A stretch of DNA of 64,000 bases from Helianthus annuus (taxonomy: Eukaryota; Streptophyta; Magnoliopsida; Asterales; Asteraceae), in contig NC_035437.2 of assembly GCF_002127325.2 (NCBI RefSeq), positions 171,006,530 through 171,070,529 on the forward strand, written 5' to 3'. Below, one piece after another: positions 10,493 through 21,015 of the stretch (positions are counted from its first letter, which is position 1; each line of letters begins with the position of its first letter). The position numbers and the translations under genes are program-made. The notes beneath the pieces are model-generated. The model saw nothing but the letters and a program-made list of their open reading frames with translations. It was not told the DNA's origin and did no database searches.

Positions 10493-11362
10493 CATTTATT
10501 CGTAGCTTTCTTAGCAAACACTATAATGTTTTGTAATGTTTTAAACAATGTTTAGGTTTTGGGAACCCTTAAGGTTCCTATGGTTGGTTAGGCCTATATG
10601 GCCGTTGAACACTAGTTTAATTTGCAAGCCACTAGGGCTTGCTTTGACTATCTTATGAAGGTCTTTTATGGCCTTTCTAACTATGACATGATGGTTATCG
10701 TTGATGTTTTTGTTGGTTCCATTTGCTTGGTTTTGTTTTGTGGGGTTTCAACCCTTCAAGCTTTTTGTACAGTTGCTGATGGGTTGAAGCCTTTAACCTT
10801 TCAAGCTCAGTACCTGTTGGTTGAACTTTGGGTAGCTTCTGATTTGGTTTGTATGTTTGGTTGATAGGCTTGTTTGTTTTTATTTTCTTGCCTTGTCTTT
10901 GTTTACTTTGTCTTTATGTTTTTTACACTTTAAAGGGTTCAGTGCTGCAGTCACTTTGCCTTAGTGTTTATCATTAAGACGTAGTATCTATCCTTTTCTT
11001 TATTTCGTTGTAATTTGTTTGATTTCGTAAGTCTGTTTATTGAGTACATTTTTTAGACTTAAGGAACGATTGGTGTAGGCTGTTCAAACCTGTCTATGAG
11101 ACATTGTTGTTTTCCTTTGATAAGTCTCATGGAGTTGTATTGATCTAGGAACTCACCCCTTATATAGGTCCATTCAACCCTTGAACCTATTGAGCGATGT
11201 GGCCTGGGAGCTCATCCCCTTACATGGCCCTTGCCATGGAGTTTTTTGCTAGGTTCTCAACCTGATATTAGGATAGAAAGACAAGTTTGATAAAGTAACT
11301 TCATTCATTCAAGCAACATTTGCTTTTACAAAAGGTTTTTGTTTTGCTACAAACCAAACTTT
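10493..11362. other. Non-coding spacer between antisense gene and gag-pol 3' end
   Basis: 870 bp, T-rich on the plus strand, with repeated words such as AACCCTTCAAGC and GGGTTGAAGCC that also recur in pol. No domain-bearing frame. It probably holds the 3' ends of both convergent transcripts. Confidence 0.6.
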
Positions 11363-14300
11363 CTAAACATAGAATTTTCTTAAAGTTTTTCCGTTCCAGT
11401 GCCTTGGGAGCCTTTTGCCTTCTAGATCTCCCAGCTTGTAGGATCCTCCTTTGTGTGCTTCGAGGATGGTGTATGGACCTTCCCATTTCGGTCCTAGTTT
11501 TCCCTGATTTTCTTTTTTGCTTGCTTCGTTGTTTCTGAGGACAAGATCCCCTGGCTTGAATCGTTCATTCTTGACCTTCTTGTTGTAATAGCTTTCCATC
11601 CTTTGCTTGTATTTGGCTTCTTGTATTGCTGCTTGATCCCGGGCCTCTTCTAAGAGTTGTAAGTTCAACATGGTCTCTTGTGTGTTTACCTCGGGATCCA
11701 TGTTGACAATTCGTTGGGTTACAACTCCTATTTCAGCGGGGATTACGGCTTCGGATCCGAATACCAAGCTATAAGGTGTTTTTTTGTGACTTGCTTTTTC
11801 TGTTGTTCTGATTGCCCATAAAACGCTAGGCAATTCTTCCAGCCAATTACTTTCGTATCTCCCCAATCTTGTTTTGATGCCTTCCACTATGCTTCTGTTG
11901 GTCCTTTCAACCTGACCGTTTGACTGCGGGTAAGCCACTGAGCTGAAGATTTGGTTGATCCTGTACTCCTTGCACCAAAGGCTGAAGGGTTTCTCAGCGA
12001 ATTGTTTCCCATTATCGGTGACGATTACCCCTGGCAGCCCATAGCGGCATATGATATTCTCCCATACAAAGTCTATGATTTGCTTTCCTGTGATCTTGAC
12101 AAGGGGTTTGACCTCTGGCCATTTGCTGAAGTAATCAATTGCTACCAACAGGAATTTTACTCCCCCTTTGCTTGGAGGGAATGGTTCAACAATGTCCATT
12201 CCCCATTTATGGAATGGCCATGCTGAAGTTATGGGGACCAAGTCATGTTTTGGACTTTTTGGTATTGGGGAGTGGATTTGGCAGGCATCGCATTTCTTCA
12301 ATTGCTCGACGGTATCCCGATGCATTGAAGGCCAGAAATATCCCAAGTTCATGAGTTTTGCAACCACCGACCTAGCTCCGAAATGAGCTCCACATATTCC
12401 TTCATGCACTTCTTTAACCAAATACTTGCTTTGTTCAGGGCCCACACACCTTAGCAATGGTGCAAGGTATCCTTTTTTATAGAGGATTTCTCCTTGCAAC
12501 ACATACTGTCTTGCTTTGATTTTTACCCTTTCAGCTTCTATTTGATCGCTGGGTAGTTCGTTGTTTTGAAGGAATTTCTTTATGGGAGTCATCCAATTTG
12601 GATCTTCCTCGGTGACCACATCTTGTACTTCCAATTCGTCAATTGAACGAGCCTTCAACACTTCAACCAACACCTTTTTTGTGAGGTGGGCGAATGTGAG
12701 GGACGCTAACTTGCTTAAGGCGTCAGCCTTTTTGTTTTGGGATCTTGGAATCTGTTTGATGTTGCATGCCTGGAAGGTGTTCATTAATTCCTTCGATTTT
12801 TCTTTGTACCTTCTCATGTTGGGCTCCTTGGCGACATAGCTGTCATTGACTTGGCTTGATACTAGTAGCGAATCAGTGAACACTTCAAGCTTTTTGACTT
12901 TCATTTCTTTGGCTAGCCGGAGGCCAGCGATCAGTGCTTCGTATTCAGCCTCGTTATTAGTGGTCTGAAAGTTGAAACGAAGAGCATATGTGAATTCTAG
13001 CCCCTCAGGGTTGATTAGGATTACACCAGCTCCTGACCCTTCAACGCTTGAAGCCCCGTCGGTGAACAGTTTCCAGGCTTCAGGGTTGGAGGGTTCAGTG
13101 GTTGTGGTGTTTACTTCTTCAGTCTTTTGGCTTGGGACTTCTACTAGGAAGTCGGCCAAAACCTGAGCTTTGATTGCTTTTCGTGGGACGTAGGTGATGT
13201 TATGTTCACCTAGTTCCACTGCCCATTTTGCCAATCTACCTGAGTTTTCAGGCTTTTCAAGCACGTTCTTGACAGGTTGGTCAGTGACCACTTGTATAGG
13301 ATGTGCTTGAAAGTATCTTCTAAGCCTTCTGGCTGTTTGGACCAAGGCTAGGGCTAGTTTTTCAAGGGGAGGATATTTGGTTTCAGCTAATTTTAAAGTT
13401 TTGCTGAAAAAATAGACGGGTACCTGAGCCTTGTCCCTTTCAATGGTGAGCACTGCACTGATGGCTTCGTCGGCGACTGAGAGGTACACCGATATGAGCT
13501 CCCCGGTTTCTGGTGCTGCAATATCTGGCAGTGAAGCAAGGTGCTGCTTCATTTGATTGAAAGCTTCCTCAGCCTCATCGGTCCATCTGAAATCTTTCTT
13601 ATCTGAACAATTCTTGAGCGTTTTGTAGAATGGTAGAGACCTTTCGGCCAGTTTTGAGGTGAAACGCTTCAAGGCTGCAAGCTTCCCATTCAAGCTTTCA
13701 ACCTCCTTCTTGGTTCTTGGTGGTTTAGCTTCGAGAACAGCTTTTACTTTGTTGGGGTTGGCCTTGATGCTTTGTTTTCCAACAATATGACCCAGGAATT
13801 TTCCTTCATCAAATCCGAACGAACATTTTTCCGGGTTAAGCTTCATGTTGATTTTTCTAAGATTCTTGAAGGTTTCTTGGATGTCATCAAGCATCTGGTA
13901 TTCCGTTTTGCTTTTGATCACCAGGTCATCGACATACGCTTCCATGTTTCTTCCAATTTGGCTTTCGAAGGCTTTATCGACGAGTCGTTGGTAAGTGGCT
14001 CCTGCGTTCTTGAGGCCAAAAGGCATCTTTTGGTAACAGAAAATGCCCTTGTCTGTGTGGAAAGCCGTTTTTTCTTCATCTTCTTCTTTCATGAGGATCT
14101 GGTGATAGCCTTTGTATGCATCAAGGAAGCATTTGAACGGGTATCCCGTGAGGGAATCAACCTTAAGGTCAATTTCTGGGAGCGGGTAGCAATCTTTAGG
14201 ACAAGCTTTGTTAAGATCCTTGAAATCTATACACATTCTCCAAGAGTTGTCGGGTTTCCGGACCATGACAGGATTAGCAATCCATGATTGATACTTAACC

Positions 14301-16906
14301 TCTCGGAGAATGCCAGCTGATACAAGCTTTTCAACCTCTTGGCAAGCTGCCAGGCTTCTTTCAGGTGCCAAACTTCTTTTCTTTTGAACCACTGGCTTGA
14401 CATTCGGTGGTATTCTTAGCTCATGTTCAGCAATGCTTCGAGGGATCCCGGTCATGTCTTCGGGAGACCAGGCGAACACATCGCTGTGATGTTTTAGCAG
14501 CTTTTCAAGGTATGAAAGAGTATCTTGAGAGAGGTTGGGATTGACCCTTATCCGCTGTTCGGGGTACTTAGGGTTGATGACTAACCCCTGCTTGTCTTTC
14601 TCGTCATTAGAACTCTCTCCTTCGATCAGGTAAGCTTCCTGAGAGGGTTGAAGGGTTGCAATTCCTCTCTCAGTGGGAAACTTGACGGTGCCATGGCCAA
14701 CAGATACAGCCATGTAAAATGCACATTGTCCGGGCCTCCCTATGATTACGTCGTAATTGGAAGGGATGTTGATAACCACGAAGGTTAATGATCGGGTTCT
14801 TTCCTTTGATCCCTCCTTAAGACAGACATCAAGGGTTATTTGCCCCAAAGGCTTCAGGGTTATGTCAGCGATACCCTTTATGGAGGTCCCGGAGGGTTGA
14901 AGCCTTGAACGCTCCTCGTTGCTTAGTTGATTGAAAAACTTCTCGAACATGATTTCAGTGGCTGCTCCCGTGTCTATGTATGCTTTGCATGTTTGTAAGG
15001 TACCCACGATGGCCTCAACCACAAGGGGACCAGGGAGCGGGTCCTTCCTTGTTGGGGGGAAGCAGACACACTGAAGCTCCCAATCTTCCAACCGTCGCTT
15101 CTTGTAAGGGACCTTTTCGTCAGAACATACCATGTTTACTTCCTTCCCTTTGTTTTCAGCCATCTTGTCTCGAACTCCCTTGACCAAGTGGGCAAGTTCT
15201 CCTGACTTGACAGCTTCTTCAATTCTCTTTTTTAGCTGGAAGCAATCGTTGGTGTGATGTCCCTTTTCTTCATGGAATTCACAGAACTGAGTGGAGTTCT
15301 CGTTTTTCCGACTTTTGGGAAGAGGTCTGGGAGGTCTGAAGTTTTGCTTGACCTCTTCCGTTGCCAGGATTTCTTGAGGGGTTTTGGTGAGAGGAGTGAA
15401 ACTCATATTCTTATCTCTGCTTGGAGGGTTTCGCCCTTCAACCCTTCGAGGGTCTGAACCCTTTGAGCGTCTGTCGTAAGAGTTAAAGTTTCCTCTCTTT
15501 CTGGCTGGGCTGCTGCTTCGCCAACCGGAACCCCTTTTTCTTTGTTCTTTGATATCAACAGCTTCCTCTCCTCGGATGTGAGCCTCGGCTCTTTCAAGGG
15601 CTTCTTCCAAGGTTTTGGGTAGAGATTTGTTGAAATCTCGTGTGAGATACTTAGAGGTTATGGCGTTCATAAAACCGGCAACCCTCATTTTCTCATCAGC
15701 CCCCACGTAAGTTAGCCCTTCTTTCTTGTACCGTTCAATGAATGCTCGTAGGCTTTCATCATCTCGTTGTTTTATCTGGAAGATCACTGTCGCGTCTTTA
15801 ACGTATCTCCTTTGTTGGGAGAAGTTTGCTAGGAAGCCTCTGCTGAGATCGTCGAAGCTTCCAATGCTTTGAGCTGGTAGGTCGTTGAACCAGATTCTAG
15901 CGGACCCAACAAGAGTCTGCATAAACATTAGGCAGCATTCGGCGTTCGTCCATTTTTCTATTCGAGCAGCGCCAGTGAAGATCTGAAGATGATCTTCGGG
16001 ATCTTCAGTCCCATCATACGTTCTGATGTGAGCTGGCATCTTGATTTTAGACTGAAAATCATAATCAGCTATCTGTCTAGAAAAGCATGAAAGGTTACTT
16101 GGCTTGTAAGGTTTAGCCAGGTCTTCTTCATGTCTTGTACCTACGTTGTTGTTGTTGCCAGGGTTTCCCTGGGTGGCAAGCACCTGATTGATGAAGTGTT
16201 GCCAGGGGAAGTTGGCCATCATCTGAGACATCATGTTGGGTATGAAATTGAAACCTTGAAGGCTTCCTGGCCCAACTGAGCAACTTACCCCAAGGGGGGT
16301 GCTGGCCACAGCACTTCGTGCTAAAGGGAGCACGGATAGGGCTTGCTCCCATGTGGTAGTTAGAGAAGTGGGACAACTGGTCACCGGGGATTGTAGGAGT
16401 TGGTCGAGTGTTAACTCGTGTCCCAGAGGAGTACCACTAACAGTTGGTTGGGAAGAGAGAATAGGATGAACAGTGGGGTTTGTCACAGTGGACAGATAAG
16501 GGTGAAGGTTTGAAGGGTTGCTAGGACCGGCTTCACTTCTTGTAACGAAGGGTGGTAGAGGTGGTCCAGGAGATAACGTTGGCTCAGGTTCGTCGTAATC
16601 TAGACGAATCCTTACACCCTTTTCCCTTTCTCTGTTCACATGTTGGTTAAGAAGTGATCTCAGCTCAAGGAAGTTATGAGCGACCCCCTCGGGGGTAAGT
16701 TCAACGCGTGTCGGAGTGTCAGACACACCAACGTTGGGAGACGGAGCTCCAGATCTGGATGGGGTTGGTGTGTTAAAGGTGAGGAACTCGGGTGTACTCC
16801 CCGGAGTTGAAAAAGGCGTTGTTATTGTTGTGTGAGCTTGACCACTTCCCGGGGTAGAGGTGTTAGGGATCTGGTTTACCTCTCTCGGAGATCCACTTTC
16901 TGACAT
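11363..16906 (-). CDS. Gag-Pol polyprotein of Tat-type retrotransposon, copy A (intact frame)
   Basis: 1847 residues in one frame, starting ~60 bp after the primer site. Domains in order: Pro/Ser/Thr-rich N-terminus; gag core about 278-444; a knuckle-like CEFHEEKGHHTNDC about 541-555, which is not canonical CCHC; aspartic protease with DTGAA at 645-649; reverse transcriptase with YVDD at 991-994; RNase H; a second, archaeal-type RNase H starting LFTDGAS with D1283; integrase with an H/C zinc-binding region ending KKCDACQIH, then D1571, D1631 and E1667, which gives the classical D,D35E spacing; and a C-terminal tail with LGPKWEGPYTILEAH. All catalytic residues I looked for are present and no stop interrupts it, so this copy could be active. 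It makes the proteins needed to copy RNA into DNA and insert it. Confidence 0.92.
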   Translation of the reverse strand: MSESGSPREVNQIPNTSTPGSGQAHTTITTPFSTPGSTPEFLTFNTPTPSRSGAPSPNVGVSDTPTRVELTPEGVAHNFLELRSLLNQHVNREREKGVRIRLDYDEPEPTLSPGPPLPPFVTRSEAGPSNPSNLHPYLSTVTNPTVHPILSSQPTVSGTPLGHELTLDQLLQSPVTSCPTSLTTTWEQALSVLPLARSAVASTPLGVSCSVGPGSLQGFNFIPNMMSQMMANFPWQHFINQVLATQGNPGNNNNVGTRHEEDLAKPYKPSNLSCFSRQIADYDFQSKIKMPAHIRTYDGTEDPEDHLQIFTGAARIEKWTNAECCLMFMQTLVGSARIWFNDLPAQSIGSFDDLSRGFLANFSQQRRYVKDATVIFQIKQRDDESLRAFIERYKKEGLTYVGADEKMRVAGFMNAITSKYLTRDFNKSLPKTLEEALERAEAHIRGEEAVDIKEQRKRGSGWRSSSPARKRGNFNSYDRRSKGSDPRRVEGRNPPSRDKNMSFTPLTKTPQEILATEEVKQNFRPPRPLPKSRKNENSTQFCEFHEEKGHHTNDCFQLKKRIEEAVKSGELAHLVKGVRDKMAENKGKEVNMVCSDEKVPYKKRRLEDWELQCVCFPPTRKDPLPGPLVVEAIVGTLQTCKAYIDTGAATEIMFEKFFNQLSNEERSRLQPSGTSIKGIADITLKPLGQITLDVCLKEGSKERTRSLTFVVINIPSNYDVIIGRPGQCAFYMAVSVGHGTVKFPTERGIATLQPSQEAYLIEGESSNDEKDKQGLVINPKYPEQRIRVNPNLSQDTLSYLEKLLKHHSDVFAWSPEDMTGIPRSIAEHELRIPPNVKPVVQKKRSLAPERSLAACQEVEKLVSAGILREVKYQSWIANPVMVRKPDNSWRMCIDFKDLNKACPKDCYPLPEIDLKVDSLTGYPFKCFLDAYKGYHQILMKEEDEEKTAFHTDKGIFCYQKMPFGLKNAGATYQRLVDKAFESQIGRNMEAYVDDLVIKSKTEYQMLDDIQETFKNLRKINMKLNPEKCSFGFDEGKFLGHIVGKQSIKANPNKVKAVLEAKPPRTKKEVESLNGKLAALKRFTSKLAERSLPFYKTLKNCSDKKDFRWTDEAEEAFNQMKQHLASLPDIAAPETGELISVYLSVADEAISAVLTIERDKAQVPVYFFSKTLKLAETKYPPLEKLALALVQTARRLRRYFQAHPIQVVTDQPVKNVLEKPENSGRLAKWAVELGEHNITYVPRKAIKAQVLADFLVEVPSQKTEEVNTTTTEPSNPEAWKLFTDGASSVEGSGAGVILINPEGLEFTYALRFNFQTTNNEAEYEALIAGLRLAKEMKVKKLEVFTDSLLVSSQVNDSYVAKEPNMRRYKEKSKELMNTFQACNIKQIPRSQNKKADALSKLASLTFAHLTKKVLVEVLKARSIDELEVQDVVTEEDPNWMTPIKKFLQNNELPSDQIEAERVKIKARQYVLQGEILYKKGYLAPLLRCVGPEQSKYLVKEVHEGICGAHFGARSVVAKLMNLGYFWPSMHRDTVEQLKKCDACQIHSPIPKSPKHDLVPITSAWPFHKWGMDIVEPFPPSKGGVKFLLVAIDYFSKWPEVKPLVKITGKQIIDFVWENIICRYGLPGVIVTDNGKQFAEKPFSLWCKEYRINQIFSSVAYPQSNGQVERTNRSIVEGIKTRLGRYESNWLEELPSVLWAIRTTEKASHKKTPYSLVFGSEAVIPAEIGVVTQRIVNMDPEVNTQETMLNLQLLEEARDQAAIQEAKYKQRMESYYNKKVKNERFKPGDLVLRNNEASKKENQGKLGPKWEGPYTILEAHKGGSYKLGDLEGKRLPRHWNGKTLRKFYV

Positions 16907-16966
16907 AGTGGTTTGGGATGGAAGGAGCTACACGTACCAGGTCTCTTTCGAGGAGAAACAGCAGCG

Positions 16967-16986
16967 TAGCCCCACGGTGGGCGCCA
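16967..16986 (-). other. Primer-binding site of Tat copy A
   Basis: On the minus strand TGGCGCCCACCGTGGGGCTA follows the 5' LTR after three bases. The TGGCGCC start is the complement of a tRNA 3' CCA end; this type is common downstream of Tat LTRs. The priming tRNA was not identified. Confidence 0.75.
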
Positions 16987-16989
16987 ACT

Positions 16990-17617
16990 TGTTGATGCAA
17001 CAAATACGGGACCAAGGATGGTAGCTGGGCTAGTCAGGCAAAAGGGCTGAAGGGTTCAGTTTTGCCTAACGCAGGTTGCGGGGTCCCTCCACGTTTGCAA
17101 AACGTGGAAGGAGGTTCACTAGTATGTTTGAATTATTTGCTTTGAAGTTCTTTCTCCAAGGCCGGCTCGGATCCAGAAAAGAAAGCAAATAGAATGAATG
17201 AGATGAATCTGATGAAGAGTTATTTGGAAGTGACAAAGAACTCTTTGAATGACCAGAGATTAAGGAATCTCTCTGCTTTTCGGAATGTCTTTGAAGTGTT
17301 TATGAGTTGTCTTCTTATAGTGGAAGACACCTCCCGAAATGGTATGGACTATACTAGCGAGACCTGTTTGCTTATGGAGGGTTTCCCCTTTTGGGGTTGA
17401 AGGCTTTGGACCCCTGGTTAATAGAGTGTGCTTGTGCAGACATGCTCTGACTTTGTGGGTTGGTGAGCGTGAGTTGGTGGGACGAGCTGTTTGGACATGA
17501 CTAGTTACTGTTTCTCGATTCCCTCAATTTACAGCTTTTCATCCGATGAACCTTTCAACCTTTTAAGCTCTTTGCATATTAATCATTTTGTTTATCCTTG
17601 GGCTACCCCCGTCGTCA
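16990..17617 (-). repeat. Middle LTR, shared by tandem copies A and B
   Basis: 628 bp, same ends as the left LTR. It serves as 5' LTR for copy A and as 3' LTR for copy B. Only one LTR lies between two internal regions, the signature of unequal recombination between LTRs rather than two independent insertions. Confidence 0.9.
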
Positions 17618-17957
17618 GCCCCCCAAGTCAGAGGTTTTTGGGGCAGTACACTCAAAGACTTCTGACTTTTATGCATGTCTTTTAAAGGCTTGAAAGGTTC
17701 GTTGCTTGGAGGCTTGAAAGGTTTGAGGTAGTTACTTTTTTGAAATTTGAATTTGAAACGATTTGACAGTTGATTTGATTGACATGTGTCAGGCGGCGGA
17801 TTGGCAGAGATTATTTATTTACCTTTAATACCCCTACTTTACTTTCATATTTATTTTAATAGTTGCAAACTTTCTTCATTTTCCTTACAATCGTTCACAG
17901 TTTTTCCTTCCTCAGGTTAGTTTCTCTTCTCCATTTTCACTTTTACTTTGTTCTATC

Positions 17958-20145
17958 ATGGGTGCCCTTAAGGATTTAGCGAGGTCATTCTCTCGGATGA
18001 CCCAAGAGGAGGTAGACCTATTTTGCCTTGAATATGGTATTGATAAAAAGTTTAATCCCACCGCCCCTTCTTGTGATGTTTCTATTGACAAACCGATTCC
18101 AGGTTCGATTGCTTTGTATTGTCGCCATTTTCAATGGTCCAATCTTCGTTACCCTTTCTCGCTTTTTGTTCTAAACTTGCTTGAGTATTACCGAGTATCT
18201 TTTGGGCAAGTTCATCCAAAAGGAATGGCTAGGGTTTTGCACTTTGAAGTGCTCTGTCGTGCTCTTGGCTATGATCCATCTCTGTTGCTTTTCCGGAGGT
18301 TTTTTCGTTTAGCCAAAAATGGCGATTGGTTTACTTTTGAAGCGACAAAGGTTGATACTTGCCTTGTTTCATCAATGGTTACAACCCTTGGGTCCTGGAA
18401 GGATCAATTTTTCTGGGTTTCTGATTCTATCATTCCTTTTAAAATGATATGGAGGCGTCCGGATGCTGTTCTCAATGATCCGGAACCTTCTGAGTCTGAT
18501 TTGAACGATGCCTTTCTTTCAGCCATTCGGGGGTGCCCTTCGAGGGTTCGTCCCTTTCCCGAACATTTGTTAGTGCTTTTAGGGGTTAGTAATATTTGGG
18601 CAAAAGCCGATCGGGATCCGGTGTTAATGAGAAATGGCGTTGGTATGCATTTTCCCCTTTTATGCCTTTTTACTTTACTTTGTTTGTGACTTATTTTTCT
18701 TTGTTTGTTTTTTGGCAGTTATGTCTGCTTTGGACTTCATCAAGAGTGACGATACGTCCGATGTTATTTTTGAAGATGCTCCAACTGTTCCGGGTGAGAA
18801 TGTTGTGGTGAGAACCTCTGAGCAAAGGTTTGAGGGCACGGGTTATGCTAATGTTGCCAATGTTAAGGGTTTTACCAAGTCTACTGCCCCTAAGTCTTCA
18901 AGTCGCCGATCTTCTCGTCGTTTGCTGAAAGCTGGGCCTCAATCCACTTCCACTGACCCAGTGGATTTGACTGATGATATTGAGGTTTCGGAGGATCAGG
19001 TTGAAGCGGGTGTTGAACAAGATAAGGAGTTGGTTGTTCATGGCAAGAAGGTTCGAGGTAAGAAGGTTACCCCTGTTCAAGAATCATCAAGCAGGGACGC
19101 TGGAGGGTTGGATCCTGAAGGTGTTTATGTGCCTGCTTGGCAAGTGAAGAATGATGATACTTTCAAGGATGCTGCCGTCTGTGAGGATGCTCTTAGTCAT
19201 CTTGCTCCTCCCTCTGTTCGTGAAACCATTGCTGAGATGGACGATGACTTTATGTTATCTCGCATGGTTCTAACTACTTGCAACCTTGCTGCCATGCTTC
19301 CTCAAGGGATTACACGCTTTCGCCAAAGGATGCGGGAGTATGAGGATTTTTCTAAGAAGAAGGACAAAATGAAATCCTCCCTAGCATCGATGAAGAAGGA
19401 AGTGGCCGGGTTTGCAGAGAAGGAGGCGGCGTGGAAGAAAGAGGTTGATGATCTGAAGAAGATGCATGCTATTGAGATGGGTGACCTGAGGAAGAGCTTT
19501 GAAGCAAATTTGTTGAAGCTGAAGGCTGATCGAGAGGCCTTGTCTGTCCAACAGCAGGCTTTTCGTGAAGAAAAGGAAGGGTTGAAAGCTTCAGTTGGTC
19601 AGGTGACTGCTGACAATCAATGGTTGATCGAGCATGGTTTCCAGCAGGTGGTTACTTACCTTTTGCATTCCAAGGAATTTAACTCTGCCCTTGGTGATGT
19701 TTACACAAAGCTGCTGAACCTGGGGAAGCATCAAGGCCTTACTGCTGGCTATAAACTTCATGAATCTGGACAACCTTTGGAGAAGTCCCCCATGTTTCGC
19801 CCCGAGGCTTCTGATATCTTCAAGGCTTCTGTTGAGCAGATGGAGAGGCTAACCTACCCTTTCATTCATGAGGTATCCTCTTGCTCTGGTAAGCCTTTGT
19901 CTGTTTTACAGGGATTGAAGCCTGAGGGGTTGAATGAGAAGGTTTGTGCTGAGGTTTTGGGTTCTTTGTCGAGGAAGAGGTCTTACTCTGGGGACAGTGA
20001 TGATACCCTTTCGAGTCTGCCTGAAACCTCAAAGGATGCTGGTTTGGAAACCTCTGCTGTTGGTGGTGAAGAAGGTGCCAAGATGAAGAAGACTAAGAAA
20101 GCCAAAAAGTCGAAGGGTGAAGGTTCTAGGCCTTCTGATAACTGA
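17958..20145 (+). CDS. Antisense PF04195-like/coiled-coil gene, copy B
   Basis: Exons 17958-18642 and 18719-20145, same intron and same predicted 703-residue protein as copy A; no amino-acid difference was seen. It survives whole because the truncation of copy B removed only the opposite end. If the antisense promoter is local, this copy may be expressed even though its element is dead. Confidence 0.82.
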
Positions 20146-21015
20146 CATTTATTCGTAGCTTTCTTAGCAAACACTATAATGTTTTGTAATGTTTTAAACA
20201 ATGTTTAGGTTTTGGGAACCCTTAAGGTTCCTATGGTTGGTTAGGCCTATATGGCCGTTGAACACTAGTTTAATTTGCAAGCCACTAGGGCTTGCTTTGA
20301 CTATCTTATGAAGGTCTTTTATGGCCTTTCTAACTATGACATGATGGTTATCGTTGATGTTTTTGTTGGTTCCATTTGCTTGGTTTTGTTTTGTGGGGTT
20401 TCAACCCTTCAAGCTTTTTGTACAGTTGCTGATGGGTTGAAGCCTTTAACCTTTCAAGCTCAGTACCTGTTGGTTGAACTTTGGGTAGCTTCTGATTTGG
20501 TTTGTATGTTTGGTTGATAGGCTTGTTTGTTTTTATTTTCTTGCCTTGTCTTTGTTTACTTTGTCTTTATGTTTTTTACACTTTAAAGGGTTCAGTGCTG
20601 CAGTCACTTTGCCTTAGTGTTTATCATTAAGACGTAGTATCTATCCTTTTCTTTATTTCGTTGTAATTTGTTTGATTTCGTAAGTCTGTTTATTGAGTAC
20701 ATTTTTTAGACTTAAGGAACGATTGGTGTAGGCTGTTCAAACCTGTCTATGAGACATTGTTGTTTTCCTTTGATAAGTCTCATGGAGTTGTATTGATCTA
20801 GGAACTCACCCCTTATATAGGTCCATTCAACCCTTGAACCTATTGAGCGATGTGGCCTGGGAGCTCATCCCCTTACATGGCCCTTGCCATGGAGTTTTTT
20901 GCTAGGTTCTCAACCTGATATTAGGATAGAAAGACAAGTTTGATAAAGTAACTTCATTCATTCAAGCAACATTTGCTTTTACAAAAGGTTTTTGTTTTGC
21001 TACAAACCAAACTTT

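Larger units (their letters stand above)
7337..17617 (-). mobile_element. Ty3/gypsy Tat-type LTR retrotransposon, copy A (complete, with antisense gene)
   Basis: LTRs at 7337-7964 and 16990-17617 bound an internal region containing gag-pol on the minus strand and an intron-containing gene on the plus strand. Read leftward, the order is 5' LTR, primer site, gag, protease, reverse transcriptase, two RNase H regions, integrase, non-coding spacer, antisense gene, polypurine tract, 3' LTR. A second RNase H and an antisense extra gene are features of the Tat (Ogre/Retand) clade. The right LTR is shared with a second tandem copy. The 5 bp left of the element are ATCCC; the matching duplication on the far side is missing because copy B is truncated. 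Confidence 0.9.

Noticed and set aside
13772..14287. 171-codon plus-strand frame within pol
   Set aside because: Antisense shadow of the reverse-transcriptase region; repeated at 23425-23940 for the same reason.
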